A stretch of DNA of 64,000 nucleotides, taken from Bradyrhizobium sp. KBS0727 (GTDB lineage: Bacteria; Pseudomonadota; Alphaproteobacteria; Rhizobiales; Xanthobacteraceae). A program made the position numbers and the translations under genes. How positions within the stretch are numbered: position 1 is the stretch's first letter; each line of letters starts with the position of its first letter. The stretch is from positions 310,001-374,000 of the forward strand of contig NZ_CP042176.1 of the NCBI RefSeq assembly GCF_005937885.2. Direction: 5' to 3'. Shown here piece after piece: positions 1 through 11,401 of this stretch. The notes beneath the pieces were generated by a model. That model did no database searches, had not been told where the DNA came from, and saw nothing but the letters and a program-made list of their open reading frames with translations.

Positions 1-1
1 G

Positions 2-703
2 ACGCCGGATTATCCGGCGCGGCGGCCGCTGCGCGCGGCGCTGCGCGAAGGGTTGACCGGTCTCTGGCAAACGCTCGGCGAACTGCCGAAGCAGAAGGCG
101 ATGGCGACATTCCTGCTCGCCAACATGATCTACACCGACGGCCTGGTATCGCTGTTTGCCTTCGGCGGTATCTACGCTGCCGGCACCTTCGGCTGGCAAA
201 CGATCCAGATCGGCACGTTCGGTATCATTCTCGCGATTGCGGGAACCTTCGGCGCATGGCTGGGCGGCAAGCTCGACGACCGTCTGGGGCCGAAGCAGGT
301 GATATCAGGCAGTATGCTGGTCCTGCTGTTCGCCATCACCGCGATCCTCTTGGTCGACAAGGACTCGATCTTCTTCGTGCAAGTCGCGCCGCCGGCGCCG
401 GGCGCCGCCTTGTTCTCCGGCGCGGCCGAGCGCGCCTATCTGGCGCTCGGTTGCCTGATCGGCGCGGCCGGTGGTCCGCTGCAGGCGGCGTCGCGCACGC
501 TGCTGATTCGTCTCGCGCCGAAAGATCGCATCGCGCAATACTTCGGACTGTTCGCGCTGACCGGAAAAGTCACCTCGTTCATCGGGCCGCTGTTGATCGG
601 CGCGATCACGGCGATATCAGCGAGCCAGAAGGCAGGCATGGCGACGCTGGTGCTGTTCTTCGTCGCAGGGCTGGCGCTGCTGGCGCGGGTGAGGGAGGCG
701 TAA
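2..703 (+). CDS. MFS transporter, UMF1/Atg22-like family (C-terminal part)
   Basis: The reading frame is already open at base 2, so the gene starts before the window; about 233 codons are visible and end in TAA. The visible part is an integral membrane protein with about six hydrophobic helices joined by short loops. One loop reads GGKLDDRLGPK, like the charged loop of major facilitator proteins, and Gly/Ala-rich helices follow. The overall pattern resembles the UMF1 (Atg22-like) branch of MFS permeases, whose substrates are mostly unknown. It would sit in the inner membrane. A palindromic repeat follows at once and purH converges from the other strand. The superfamily call is firm; the UMF1 branch is from recognition of sequence style only. 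Confidence 0.72.
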   Translation, partial: TPDYPARRPLRAALREGLTGLWQTLGELPKQKAMATFLLANMIYTDGLVSLFAFGGIYAAGTFGWQTIQIGTFGIILAIAGTFGAWLGGKLDDRLGPKQVISGSMLVLLFAITAILLVDKDSIFFVQVAPPAPGAALFSGAAERAYLALGCLIGAAGGPLQAASRTLLIRLAPKDRIAQYFGLFALTGKVTSFIGPLLIGAITAISASQKAGMATLVLFFVAGLALLARVREA

Positions 704-711
704 TGGTCTTT

Positions 712-802
712 GTCATTCGGGGGCGCGCGTCAGCGCGAACCCGGAATCTCGCGCCTCATCTCCAGATTCCGGGTTCATCGCTGCGCGATGCCCCGGAATG
801 AC
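712..802. repeat. Dispersed palindromic repeat, family A (copy 1)
   Basis: Inverted repeat whose outer arms are GTCATTCGGGGG and CCCCGGAATGAC. Internal arms are AACCCGGAATCTC and GATTCCGGGTT, and small distal hairpins carry GCGTCAGCGC and GCTGCGCGATGC. It fills the gap between the convergent MFS and purH genes. Five other copies occur in this window at about 30.3, 36.8, 42.5, 44.1 and 56.5 kb. Confidence 0.85.
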
Positions 803-810
803 AATGGAGG

Positions 811-2403
811 TTAATGCCGGAAGTGTCGCACGCCGGTGAACACCATGGCGATGCCGTGCTCATCGGCGGCCTTGATCACTTCTTCGTCGCGGAGCGATCC
901 GCCGGGCTGGATCACGGCGGTGGCGCCGGCCTCGATGCAGGCCAGCATGCCGTCGGCGAACGGGAAGAACGCGTCGGATGCGACCACCGAGCCCCTGGTC
1001 AGGGGTTCCGCGAGCTTCATCTCGGCAGCGGCATCCAGCGCCTTGCGGGCGGCGATGCGCGCGGAATCGACCCGGCTCATCTGGCCGGCGCCGATGCCGA
1101 CGGTGGCGAGATCCTTGGCGTAGATGATGGTGTTCGACTTCACGTGTTTGGCGACCCGGAATGCAAATTTGAGGTCGCGCAGTTCGGCATCTGACGGCGC
1201 GCGTTTGGTCGCGACCTTCAGCGCCATGTCATCGACCACGGCGTTGTCGCGGCTCTGAACCAGCATGCCGCCGGCCACCGTCTTGGCGGTCAGGCCCACC
1301 GTGCGCGGATCGGGCAGGCCGCCGGCCAGCAACAGCCGCAGGTTCCGGCGGCCGGCGATGATGGCGATCGCCTCTTCGGTCGCGTCGGGCGCGATGATGA
1401 CTTCGGTGAAGATTTCAGTGATGGCGCGCGCGGCTTCGGCGTCGAGCGTGCGGTTCAGCGCGACGATGCCGCCATAGGCCGAGGTCGAGTCGCAGGCCAG
1501 CGCCATGCGATAGGCGCTGACGAGATCGGCGCCCTCGGCGACGCCGCAGGGATTGGCATGCTTGACGATGACGCAGGCCGCGGTGCGCTTGGCATCGAAC
1601 TCGCCGATGCATTCATAGGCAGCATCGGTGTCGTTGATGTTGTTGTAGGACAATTCCTTGCCCTGCAACTGCCGCGCGGAGGCGACACCCGGGCGCTTGT
1701 CCGGCGTTGCATAGAAGGCCGCGGTCTGGTGCGGGTTCTCGCCGTAACGCAGCGACTGGATCAGGCGGCCGCCGAAGGCGCGGTAGTCCGGCGTGTCGTT
1801 CTTGAGCTGAACCGCGAACCAGTTCGAGATCGCGGCGTCATAGGCCGCGGTGCGCGCATAGGCCTTGGCGGCGAGCCGGCGGCGCAGCGTCAGCGTGGTG
1901 GCGCCCTTGTTGGCGGCGAGTTCGTCGAGCACGGCCTGGTAGTCGGAGGCTTCCACCACGACGGCGACATCGTCGTGGTTCTTGGCCGCCGCGCGGATCA
2001 TCGCCGGGCCGCCGATGTCGATGTTCTCGATGCACTCCTCGTAGCTGGCGCCTTTGTCGACGGTGGCCTCGAACGGATACAGGTTCACGACCAGGAGATC
2101 GATCGGCGCAATGCCGTGCGCCTTCATTGCGTCCGCATGTTCCTTGTTGTCGCGGATCGCGAGCAACCCGCCATGCACCTTGGGGTGCAGGGTCTTGACC
2201 CGTCCATCCATCATTTCCGGAAAACCCGTGAGGTCGGAAACGTCGGACACCTTCAGCCCTGCCGCTGCAATCGCCTTGGCGGTGCCGCCGGTGGAGACGA
2301 GGTCGATGCCGTGGCCGGCCAGGGCGGTTGCAAATTCGATCAGGCCGGTCTTGTCGGAAACGGACAATAGAGCGCGGGTGACGCGTCGCGGATGGTCGGT
2401 CAT
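811..2403 (-). CDS. purH: Bifunctional AICAR formyltransferase / IMP cyclohydrolase
   Basis: Catalyses the last two steps of purine synthesis: formylation of AICAR with 10-formyl-THF, then ring closure to IMP, in the cytosol. The 530-residue product has the normal PurH length. The N-terminal MGS-like cyclohydrolase domain (about 1-150) shows [34 protein letters not shown] and NLYPFE. The C-terminal formyltransferase domain contains [19 protein letters not shown] and the catalytic KHANPCG. The start is ATG in [18 protein letters not shown]. The next gene upstream on the same strand is a heparinase-like gene about 130 bp away, then rsmB, a cluster I recall from related Hyphomicrobiales. folD at 41.6 kb supplies the same folate pool. 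Nothing is unusual in the motifs. Confidence 0.97.
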   Translation of the reverse strand: MTDHPRRVTRALLSVSDKTGLIEFATALAGHGIDLVSTGGTAKAIAAAGLKVSDVSDLTGFPEMMDGRVKTLHPKVHGGLLAIRDNKEHADAMKAHGIAPIDLLVVNLYPFEATVDKGASYEECIENIDIGGPAMIRAAAKNHDDVAVVVEASDYQAVLDELAANKGATTLTLRRRLAAKAYARTAAYDAAISNWFAVQLKNDTPDYRAFGGRLIQSLRYGENPHQTAAFYATPDKRPGVASARQLQGKELSYNNINDTDAAYECIGEFDAKRTAACVIVKHANPCGVAEGADLVSAYRMALACDSTSAYGGIVALNRTLDAEAARAITEIFTEVIIAPDATEEAIAIIAGRRNLRLLLAGGLPDPRTVGLTAKTVAGGMLVQSRDNAVVDDMALKVATKRAPSDAELRDLKFAFRVAKHVKSNTIIYAKDLATVGIGAGQMSRVDSARIAARKALDAAAEMKLAEPLTRGSVVASDAFFPFADGMLACIEAGATAVIQPGGSLRDEEVIKAADEHGIAMVFTGVRHFRH

Positions 2404-2535
2404 AGGGAAAATCCTGGCTGGTAAGCCAGCCCGGTAGCACGGTTTTGGCGGCCATGAAACCGGTCAGAAACCCGCCAAATCCGTGTGTGGAAATCTCCCT
2501 TGCCCCAGGGGGAGGCAAGGGCTGGAAAAAGGGGC

Positions 2536-4290
2536 CTACAACGGCAATTCCGGCTCGCGCCGGGCGTTGCGCCGGGCTGTGGTGGCCGAAGCCGACGTCG
2601 TCGAGCGCACGAAACTCCAGCGGATCGAAGTGGCGGTCCGCGAATCCTGCCGGATCACGATCTGGGCGGTGCGGCGGGGGCCGTCATTGCCGGCCAGGAA
2701 CACGCTGTCCTCGAGATCGACCTTGTCGTCGAGTGCCTCGAAGGTCCAGACATCGCGGTTCGGCAATACCAGCATGACGCCGCGGGCGTCGCTGAGCCGG
2801 CTCGCCTTCACCGAAGGATGCAGGTGAAACCGCACGGCAAAGTCGGTCTGGTTGCCCTTGATTCGCGCCCCCGGCGCCGGCGACACCGTGTCCTCGCCGT
2901 CGAGCCGCGCGCCGTCCTGGGCAATCATCAGTACCCGGCGATGCACGACGCCAAATCGGGCGAGGTAGCCGTCATGCGACGTGTGCAGCAGATCGCCGCT
3001 CGCCACCGCCTCGCGATAGCTCTCCACATTGGACGGGCCGCTGACGATCGGCGCGCCCTGCAACAGGCGCTTCATCGCCGACAGTTCGACGAACTGGCAC
3101 GACGAGGTCTCGCGATAGGTCATGGTCGAATGCGCTGCGGTGCTGCGCGCGAAGGCACGCCAATTGTCGCGGCCGGTCGAGGGCATGCCGCAATTGACGA
3201 CGATCCGGCTCGGCCCGGAGGAAAGTTCGAACGAGAGGCAGCCGGCATGCGCGTCCTGACTGACGTTCGGCGGCGGCGGCGGACCGGTGTCGATGATGAC
3301 GGTGGTAGTACCGGCATCGAGGCGCTGAAATCCGGTATGCGGCATGCTCGACATCGGCACGCCGTGGGTGTCGTCATAGGCGAGCAGGGTCGCGACCAGG
3401 TCGGACGGCGCGTTGCTCATGCCGTTGAACAGCGCAAAGCTGCCGTCGCCGTGGCGGAAGAAGCGCAGCATCGGCATCATGCGATCGATCGCGTTCAGGA
3501 GCGCCGGCGGCGGCGCGATATTGCGCGCGGCAAAGGTCTGGCGCAGCGGCAGCATGTCGCTGAGCAGTTCGACCAGCGCGCCGGGATTGCGCGAGATGTG
3601 GCCGCCGTCGGGCAGGATCTGCCGTTGCAGTTCGTCGGACAGCCGACGCGTCGCGGAGCGGATGTGCTTTGCCTGGTTGGCAAGGCACAGCGAGGCGTAG
3701 CAAAGCGCGATCAGCACCTGCAGGCGCGGCACGCCGTCGGCGATGTCGATCATCGTGTAGCGCAGGTAGCGAATCTCGCGGGTTAGCCCGCGCAGATATT
3801 TGCGATAGAACTTGTTGTCGGTGTCGCCGAGCACCAGAGGCGCCTGCGACAGCAGCGAGATCACCCGGCGCGCCAGCACGTCGGCGCGGCGTTCGAGCGG
3901 CCGCCTGCGCGTCGGATTCGAGATCCAGTCGTCGACCAGCGAGCGGGCGTTGGCGCGGGTCAACGCGGTATCGGCCGCGCGCAGGTGCCGCAACCATCCG
4001 AAGCCGAGCAGCGCCACCTCCCAGTCTTCCGAGGGCGGCTCGAGGTCGAAGATCGACCGGCCATGGCAGGTCACGATCTTGCCGGCGAAGACGAAGCGGC
4101 CGGCATAGATTTCGGCGGCACGGGTGGCGTCCGCGGTCCGCAGATCATGCGGTGCGATGATCAGGCGGTCGGCCCGGCCCGGCCACAGCCGCGACAGCGC
4201 CACCGTCCCGCCGCTCGCACGCGCAGCCATGCTCCGCGCAAAGCGGCCCATGATAAGCGTCGAGATGCGTCTGCGTTGAGCGACCGACAC
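2536..4290 (-). CDS. Heparinase II/III family protein
   Basis: About 584 residues. The N-terminal half is helix-rich, with YLRGLTREIRYLR and a LPDGGHISRNPG segment like the (alpha/alpha)-toroid of polysaccharide lyases. The C-terminal half is predicted beta-sandwich and contains FARSTAAHSTMTY, the HST-type motif of heparinase II/III. The substrate cannot be told; an exported or envelope uronic-acid polymer is the family expectation. No signal peptide is obvious. The start chosen is GTG at 4290 with AAGG a few bases upstream; an ATG at 4251 and a longer form from 4377 are also possible. It lies between rsmB and purH on the same strand, and the conserved neighbourhood suggests a housekeeping envelope role rather than growth on a substrate (inference). 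The Arg/Thr-rich C-terminal tail is low complexity. Confidence 0.85.
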   Translation of the reverse strand: MSVAQRRRISTLIMGRFARSMAARASGGTVALSRLWPGRADRLIIAPHDLRTADATRAAEIYAGRFVFAGKIVTCHGRSIFDLEPPSEDWEVALLGFGWLRHLRAADTALTRANARSLVDDWISNPTRRRPLERRADVLARRVISLLSQAPLVLGDTDNKFYRKYLRGLTREIRYLRYTMIDIADGVPRLQVLIALCYASLCLANQAKHIRSATRRLSDELQRQILPDGGHISRNPGALVELLSDMLPLRQTFAARNIAPPPALLNAIDRMMPMLRFFRHGDGSFALFNGMSNAPSDLVATLLAYDDTHGVPMSSMPHTGFQRLDAGTTTVIIDTGPPPPPNVSQDAHAGCLSFELSSGPSRIVVNCGMPSTGRDNWRAFARSTAAHSTMTYRETSSCQFVELSAMKRLLQGAPIVSGPSNVESYREAVASGDLLHTSHDGYLARFGVVHRRVLMIAQDGARLDGEDTVSPAPGARIKGNQTDFAVRFHLHPSVKASRLSDARGVMLVLPNRDVWTFEALDDKVDLEDSVFLAGNDGPRRTAQIVIRQDSRTATSIRWSFVRSTTSASATTARRNARREPELPL

Positions 4291-4378
4291 GCCGTGCCTT
4301 GGGAGGGAGGGAATTGTGGCGAATCCTTTTAATCCGGAAACGCCGGCATGACACCATCTTGAAAGCGCGCGAATCACC

Positions 4379-4477
4379 CTAAAGCCTTATCGGTTCTGAT
4401 TGAATCAGAACCGGGCTTTACTTTTCGTTTTGACGCGTTTTCTTTCCGCGAACCGGTGTCCACTTCGCTTGAAAACA
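4379..4477. repeat. Dispersed repeat, family D, with strong hairpin
   Basis: In the heparinase-rsmB gap. An inner inverted repeat CGGTTCTGATT / AATCAGAACCG (4391-4413, one-base centre) sits inside an outer stem TAAAGCC / GGCTTTA. A conserved tail, TTGACGCGTTTTC...CGAACCGGTGTCCACTTCGCTTGAAAAC, follows. Parts of the tail recur at about 30.0 and 35.3 kb. The T-rich stretch after the hairpin means it could also end transcription. Confidence 0.7.
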
Positions 4478-4505
4478 CTGAAAGCCGCGGAATTCCGGTT
4501 TAGAA

Positions 4506-5852
4506 TCAGGATTTAACCAGCCGCGCCGCGTAAAATCCATCCAACCCGCCAAGTCGGGGGTCCTCGTGAGGCAAATGGCTGGGCAGGGTGCGCAAATCGC
4601 CGTCCGCGGTGACGATTTCGCTGAGGCCCGCGACCTCGCTGGCCGTGACGGGCGCACGGCGCACGGCGGATTCGGCGGCCAATAGCGCCGCGATCGCCTG
4701 CTCGCCTTCCTCGGGTTCCAGCGAGCAGGTGCAATACACCAGCGTGCCGCCCGGCTTGAGCAGGGCGACCGCCTTCTTTAGCAATTTTGCCTGCAGCGCC
4801 GACAGCGCCGCGATATCCGCTTCCTGCCGCAGCCAGGCGACATCCGGGTGACGGCGGATGGTGCCGGTCGAGGTGCAGGGCGCATCGACCAGGACGCCGT
4901 CGAAACTGCCGTCGCCGCCTTGCCATTCGGCGGCATCGGTCACGACCTCGGTGGCCGGCAGCGACAGCCGCGCGAGATTGTCGCGCAGCCGCGACATTCG
5001 GGCCGGCGAACGGTCGACAGCGGTGACGTCGGCGCCCGCCAGCGCGAGTTGCGCGGTCTTGCCGCCGGGCGCGGCGCAGAGATCGACGATCTTCTTGCCG
5101 CTGATGTCGCCGAACAGCCGCGCCGGCAGCGCGGCGGCGGCATCCTGCACCCACCATTGGCCTTCGGTGAAACCGGGCAGCATCGTCACCGAGCCCTGCA
5201 GCAGGGTGCGGACCGTTCCGCTCGGCAGCGTTTCGCCATGCAGTCGCGTCGCCCATTGGGCTGCGTCTGCCTTCACGGTGATGTCGAGCGAGGGCTCATG
5301 GCCGATCGCCAGTGCCATCGCGCGCGCGGTCGTCTCGCCATAGGCCGCGATCCAGCGCGCCAGCAGCCAGGGCGGAATATCCAGCGTCTGCGCCTTGACC
5401 TCGTCGATCAAAGGCTGGCCTTCGCGGGCGCAACGGCGCAGCACGGCATTGACGAGCCCGGCATATTTCGCGGCCCGTCGGTCCGACTGCACCAGCCGCA
5501 CACTGAGGTCGACGGCCGCATGATCGGGCACGTCCATCCAGAGAATCTGCGCGGCGCCGATCAACAGCGCGCTCTGCGCGCGCGGCGCATCGGTCGGAAT
5601 ACCGCGATCGAGCAGGCGCGAGAGCAAATGACCGAGCGTGCCGAGCCGCCGCAGGATCGTCGCCACCAGGCGCCGCATCAGCGCGCGGTCGCGATCGGCA
5701 AGCGCCTTCAGCCCGGGATGCGCGCCGGCGCCGTCGAGCTGGTCATCGAGCGTGCGGTGCTTGTGCAGGACGCCGTCGAGAATGTCCGCAGCGATCCGCC
5801 GTGCGGCGAGACCAGGCACTTCGGAAGGTACTGCGAATCTTGAAGGGGGCAT
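4506..5852 (-). CDS. rsmB: 16S rRNA (cytosine-967 C5)-methyltransferase RsmB
   Basis: SAM-dependent methyltransferase for m5C967 of 16S rRNA. The 448-residue product has an N-terminal NusB-like RNA-binding domain (about 15-150, with VNAVLRR) and a C-terminal NOL1/NOP2/Sun methyltransferase domain. Visible motifs are the SAM-binding VDLCAAPGGKTAQL, the catalytic motif VDAPCTSTGTIRRHPD and the second-cysteine motif VYCTCSLEPEE. The length is normal. It shares a strand with the heparinase-like gene and purH downstream and is divergent from the SDHAF4-like gene upstream. Both catalytic cysteines expected of the family (in PCTS and TCS) are present, so the enzyme should be active. The start MPPSRFAVPSE is the only reasonable one. 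Confidence 0.95.
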   Translation of the reverse strand: MPPSRFAVPSEVPGLAARRIAADILDGVLHKHRTLDDQLDGAGAHPGLKALADRDRALMRRLVATILRRLGTLGHLLSRLLDRGIPTDAPRAQSALLIGAAQILWMDVPDHAAVDLSVRLVQSDRRAAKYAGLVNAVLRRCAREGQPLIDEVKAQTLDIPPWLLARWIAAYGETTARAMALAIGHEPSLDITVKADAAQWATRLHGETLPSGTVRTLLQGSVTMLPGFTEGQWWVQDAAAALPARLFGDISGKKIVDLCAAPGGKTAQLALAGADVTAVDRSPARMSRLRDNLARLSLPATEVVTDAAEWQGGDGSFDGVLVDAPCTSTGTIRRHPDVAWLRQEADIAALSALQAKLLKKAVALLKPGGTLVYCTCSLEPEEGEQAIAALLAAESAVRRAPVTASEVAGLSEIVTADGDLRTLPSHLPHEDPRLGGLDGFYAARLVKS

Positions 5853-6024
5853 GAATCAGGAACGTCTCGGGAGGCGGGAAGGCTTCGGCTTATGCCTTTG
5901 AAATGAAAAAGTCCTTTGGCATGCGAATATGCCAAATGTAAGAATCGCCATGACGATTTTACGATTGTGATGTCGTCTCGACGTCGCTATCTCGGATACC
6001 AACCGTGCCGCGGAAGAATTTGAG

Positions 6025-6249
6025 ATGACCGACGATGCTTCACCCTCTTCTGTGCCAGAACGCAAGTCTGTGCCAGAACGCAAGCCGCTGACGCCGGCCG
6101 CCGAGCGGGCCCTCGCCGAAGCCGAGGCGCGCCGAAAAGCCGCCGAAGTCGCCGCCACGGCGCAGCCGAAGGAATTTCAGGGCCCGAAAGGCCCGGAACC
6201 GACCCGCTACGGCGACTGGGAGCGCAAGGGCATCGCCTCGGACTTTTGA
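6025..6249 (+). CDS. DUF1674 protein, succinate dehydrogenase assembly factor 4 (SDHAF4) homologue
   Basis: A 74-residue soluble protein. The C-terminal third carries the family signature GPKGPEPTRYGDWERKG followed by SDF at the end, which identifies DUF1674. In eukaryotes the SDHAF4 members bind flavinylated SdhA and promote its assembly with SdhB; a matching role in the bacterial cytosol is inferred. The N-terminal region is charged and Ala-rich, probably disordered. It contains a perfect in-frame tandem duplication of an 18-base unit (6049-6084) encoding SVPERK twice. It is divergent from rsmB and followed by the thermonuclease-like gene 46 bp later. No sdh genes are in the window. Confidence 0.85.
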   Translation: MTDDASPSSVPERKSVPERKPLTPAAERALAEAEARRKAAEVAATAQPKEFQGPKGPEPTRYGDWERKGIASDF

Positions 6250-6295
6250 GGCATTTGCCTTGCCGATTGACCCGACTCAGCCCTAGTCCGGGAAT

Positions 6296-6916
6296 ATGTC
6301 CCGATACGACAGAATAAATCCGTACAGGGCGCGGCATCGAGCCACCCGGCATCGCTGGTTTGCGGCGGCGCTGCCTTGGCTGTTCGTGATTGCCGTCGCG
6401 GCGGGGACGATGCTGCCGGTGCGGCACTGGGTACGCGGGTTTTGGCCGCATCCCGCCGAACAGTGGTCGCACCCGGCCGACAGCCCGGCCGCGCGCGACG
6501 CCGAGATGGTCTGGCGGCGGGCCGGCAATCCGGACCTGCGCCATCCGGTCGACGTGATCCGGACCATCGACGGCGACACCTTCGAGGCGCGGGTGCATTT
6601 GCAGCCCGGCCTCGACCTGACCACGCGGGTTCGCCTGCGCGGCATCGATGCGCCGGAACTGAAGGCGTCCTGTCCCAGGGAATTGCAGATGGCCGAAGCC
6701 GCGACCGATGCCTTGCGCGCGCTGCTCGGCGAAGGCGAGGTCACGATCTCAAATATCGGCCCGGACAAATATAACGGCCGGGTCGATGCCGATGTCGCGA
6801 CCCGGAAGACTCCAAACGTTTCGACCGCGATGCTCGCGGCCGGTCATGCGCGCAGCTACAGCGGCGGCCACCGCAGCGGCTGGTGCGCGAACGCCGATCA
6901 ACTTCTTCCAAAATGA
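6296..6916 (+). CDS. Thermonuclease-like (SNase fold) membrane-anchored protein
   Basis: A 206-residue protein. An N-terminal basic stretch is followed by one hydrophobic helix (about 23-45, LPWLFVIAVAAGTMLPV), suggesting a membrane anchor or uncleaved signal. An SNase/OB-fold domain spans about 80-200: VIRTIDGDTFEARV, RVRLRGIDAPEL, then KYNGRVDADV and a C-terminal GHARSYSGGHRSGWC. These match staphylococcal nuclease motifs (DGDT, LRGIDAPE, GR-D). The Arg of RLRGIDAPE and the Asp/Glu residues are kept, so nuclease activity is plausible; it would act outside the inner membrane. The gene ends inside a strong terminator shared with the convergent L,D-transpeptidase gene. Confidence 0.85.
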   Translation: MSRYDRINPYRARHRATRHRWFAAALPWLFVIAVAAGTMLPVRHWVRGFWPHPAEQWSHPADSPAARDAEMVWRRAGNPDLRHPVDVIRTIDGDTFEARVHLQPGLDLTTRVRLRGIDAPELKASCPRELQMAEAATDALRALLGEGEVTISNIGPDKYNGRVDADVATRKTPNVSTAMLAAGHARSYSGGHRSGWCANADQLLPK

Positions 6917-6943
6917 AAAAGCCGCGCGGTGGCGCGGCTTTTT
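6916..6943. terminator. Bidirectional Rho-independent terminator
   Basis: Perfect 12-bp inverted repeat AAAAAGCCGCGC / GCGCGGCTTTTT around a GGTG loop, with an A-run on one side and a T-run on the other. It therefore works as a terminator on both strands. It lies exactly between the convergent thermonuclease-like and L,D-transpeptidase genes and overlaps the final base of the former. Confidence 0.93.
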
Positions 6944-6961
6944 GTATTCAGTGTGCGAAGA

Positions 6962-7474
6962 TCAGCGGCTCACTGTGACGCTGGTGCCGACCGAGACGCG
7001 TTGATAGAGGTCGGTGATGTCGGCGTTCAGCATGCGGATGCAGCCGTAGGACACGAAGCCGCCGACTGAGCCCGGCACGTTGGTGCCATGGATGGCGTAT
7101 TCGCCGCCGGCCAAGGTCATTGCCGCGACGCCCATCGGGTTATGCGGCGAGCCACCGGGAATCAGGTCCGGAATGTTCGGCTTGTCGTGCTTCACTTCCC
7201 TCGGCGGAGCCCAGGCCGGGTTGCGGTACTTGCCGTCGATCCGGGTGGTGCCTGCCCACTGCTTGCCGGACTTGCCGACGCCGACCGGGTAACGCATGGC
7301 GTGGCCGGAATCGAGGATGAGATAAAGGCGGCGCTCGTTGGTCTTCACCACGATCGTGCCCGGCGTGTAGTCGCCGCGAATGCCCACCATCTCCGGCCGC
7401 GCCTCGGCAGCCTGCGACATCAAGATGCCCGCCCCGATGGTGGCGGCCAGCGCTATCGCAATCCTCATCGACAT
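6962..7474 (-). CDS. L,D-transpeptidase (YkuD domain), exported
   Basis: A 170-residue protein from MSMRIAIALAATIGAGIL, a signal peptide cut near SQAAEARPE; an ATG two codons later is equally possible. The mature part is essentially one YkuD domain: TIVVKTNERRLYLIL at the start, then HGTN and the catalytic SYGCIRM. The His, Ser and Cys of the HGTN...SYGCIRM signature are all present, so it should be active. Family members make 3-3 peptidoglycan cross-links or attach proteins to peptidoglycan in the periplasm. The minimal single-domain form is common as multiple paralogues in this group. It is monocistronic as far as seen, ending at the shared terminator. Confidence 0.93.
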   Translation of the reverse strand: MSMRIAIALAATIGAGILMSQAAEARPEMVGIRGDYTPGTIVVKTNERRLYLILDSGHAMRYPVGVGKSGKQWAGTTRIDGKYRNPAWAPPREVKHDKPNIPDLIPGGSPHNPMGVAAMTLAGGEYAIHGTNVPGSVGGFVSYGCIRMLNADITDLYQRVSVGTSVTVSR

Positions 7475-7836
7475 GATCAGCTCCAGTTTCCGCAGCGCCC
7501 TTCCGGGGCCCTCAAATTCCCTGCAAGCCCGGCCCATGGCCGGCCTGCCGTCTCACCCACGCATTGTTAACCGCGTGTCTTAACCGGGTGGTTTGCACAC
7601 CCGGCTGGCGACGTGTTTCGATGGGGGGAAGAAAGGAAATGTTCGAGTTAAAGTAAATGACTTGAAAACAACACTTGGTTGCGAAATGCGCCACAAGGCG
7701 GCCACGCCGCTGACAAACGCGTGACCGGCTTGTGGCAGGAGTCCGGACGACGCATTTGCTGCTGTGGGGTTGTTAGCCGCGCGCGCCCCGCGCCCGGGAT
7801 GTTTGGGCGCGAGGCGGCATGGAAATCGACGGTCGC
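7475..7836. other. Intergenic region between L,D-transpeptidase start and acs end
   Basis: About 360 bp without a convincing gene. It should hold the promoter of the L,D-transpeptidase gene (minus strand), in an AT-richer patch around 7600-7680, and the 3' end of the acs transcript. A GC-rich stretch near 7780-7815 has small inverted repeats of GCGCGCC type but no clean terminator. No known RNA motif was recognised. Confidence 0.5.
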
Positions 7837-9789
<1,953 letters not shown>

Positions 9790-10157
9790 CTTTCCCTCCA
9801 CTCACCGCGACGCCGCATGTCTGGCAGCCGCAAGCCATTTTGATTGGCGCGATTATGCGTCGCGGGGCGTTCCCCGGACAAGGCGGAAACGTCTGCGACC
9901 TTGGTCGGCCCGGAGGCTCACCGACTTGCCCTAGGTCAAAACGGTGATCATTTTCGCGTTTTCGACGAGGCTGAAATCAACGTTATCGCGCGAATGGCTC
10001 CCATGACCGGTATCCAGTAACCGTAAATAACGGAATCGGGACTCGCAAAGCCGTCCCTTACCCCCTAAATGGCTTTCCCGAGGCCAGACGGCCCTCCGGA
10101 ACCAAGCCCGAGAAGAGGCATTGCCGGAAGAACAGGTGGAGCAAGGCAACGACGGTC
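9790..10157. other. Divergent promoter region, acs / topoisomerase IB
   Basis: About 370 bp between two divergent genes. It holds the acs ribosome binding site at its left edge and should contain both promoters. An AT-richer core lies at about 9935-10040, with TAACCGTAAATAACGG and ATCATTTTCGCGTTTTC. No clear operator palindrome or RNA motif was recognised. Confidence 0.5.
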
Positions 10158-11339
10158 ATGATGGATCAGCAGAATTTCGAGGCTACGCGGCCCGTTTCCG
10201 CCGATCCTGCCGTTGCTTTGGCAGAAGCGCTCGGGCAACTGCCCAAAGCGACCATCAAGACCTCCTTGAAGGCGCCTTCCAGGATTGCCGCGCCGAAGGC
10301 CAAGATCGAAACCCGGGCGACGGTGGAATCGCTGGCGCAGGGGCACGGCCTCAAGCTCGGCGATCAGAACGGGCTGACCATCCGCCGCATCAAGCGCGGG
10401 AAGGGCTATTCATTTATTCGCGCCAACGGAACGCCGATCCGTCATGTCGGCACCATCAAGCGCCTGCACTCGATGGCGGTTCCACCGGCCTATCGCGAAG
10501 TGCGCTATTCGGCCGATCCGGCCTCGCATCTGCAGGCCGTCGGCCTCGATGCCGCGGGCCGGCTGCAGTACCGCTATCACGCCGACTGGGAAAAGGTCCG
10601 CGAGCACCGCAAGGCGCATCGCCTGGCGCGGCTGGTCGCAGCGCTGCCGAAGATCCGCCGCAACGTCTCGATGCACCTGTCGGGCGATGAGCCGACGCGG
10701 GAATTCGCGCTCTCTGCCGTGATCGAACTGATCGCGCGCACCGCGATCCGGCCCGGTAACGAATCCTATGCCCGTCTCAACGGCACCCGCGGCGCCACCA
10801 CACTGCTGAAGTCCAACGTCACGCTGGAAGACGACAGCCTGGTCCTGACCTTCAAGGCCAAGGGCGGCAAGGCCGTGCGCAAGGAGTGCGACGCGGCGAA
10901 ACTGGTTCGCGCCATCGGCATCCTGCGTGGCGTGCCGGGCAAGCGGATGTTCCAGTACCGCGACAATTCCGGCACCGTGCGCACCGTCTCCACCACCACG
11001 GTGAACGCGTTCCTGCGCGAGATCGCCGGCATCAAGATTTCGCTGAAGGATTTCCGCACCCTGATGGCATCCGCCGTGGTGCTGGAATCGCTGTCGCGGA
11101 TTTCACCGGCGGCCAGCGAGCGCGGCCGTCGCAAGCAGGTCCTGGACGCCGTGCGCGCTGCCGCGGACGAACTGTCGAACACCCCCGCGATCTGCCGCAA
11201 GAGCTACGTCCACGACACCATCGTCACCGCTTTCGAGGACGGCATCCTCGAGCGCTTTGCCGCGACGATGAAGGGCTACCGCACCCAAGCCAAGCGCGAG
11301 GCGCTGCTGGCGCAGGTGGTGACGGCGGCCGCGGCCTGA
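10158..11339 (+). CDS. Type IB DNA topoisomerase (poxvirus/bacterial TopIB)
   Basis: A 393-residue enzyme that nicks one strand through a 3'-phosphotyrosine and relaxes supercoils without ATP. The N-terminal domain contains KGYSFIRANGTPIRHVGTIKRL. The catalytic domain shows IARTAIRPGNESYARLNGTRGATTLL (catalytic Arg region), LTFKAKGGKAVRK and SLKDFRTLMASAVVLE. The nucleophile motif ICRKSYVHDTI supplies the tyrosine near residue 360. The first 60 residues are extra and low complexity. Bacterial TopIB is accessory to TopA and occurs in many soil Proteobacteria. The gene is divergent from acs; tandem ATGs at 10158 and 10161 leave the exact start open. Confidence 0.93.
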   Translation: MMDQQNFEATRPVSADPAVALAEALGQLPKATIKTSLKAPSRIAAPKAKIETRATVESLAQGHGLKLGDQNGLTIRRIKRGKGYSFIRANGTPIRHVGTIKRLHSMAVPPAYREVRYSADPASHLQAVGLDAAGRLQYRYHADWEKVREHRKAHRLARLVAALPKIRRNVSMHLSGDEPTREFALSAVIELIARTAIRPGNESYARLNGTRGATTLLKSNVTLEDDSLVLTFKAKGGKAVRKECDAAKLVRAIGILRGVPGKRMFQYRDNSGTVRTVSTTTVNAFLREIAGIKISLKDFRTLMASAVVLESLSRISPAASERGRRKQVLDAVRAAADELSNTPAICRKSYVHDTIVTAFEDGILERFAATMKGYRTQAKREALLAQVVTAAAA

Positions 11340-11401
11340 GACGCGCAAACGCGCGTCGCATTTTTCTGCCTCGCCAGGGGGCAGCCTGAACCAATCCCCG
11401 A

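Noticed and set aside
2485..3786. 433-codon plus-strand frame opposite the heparinase-like gene
   Set aside because: Arg/His/Gly-rich with no family motif; it mirrors the codon bias of the real minus-strand gene, a normal effect in GC-rich DNA.
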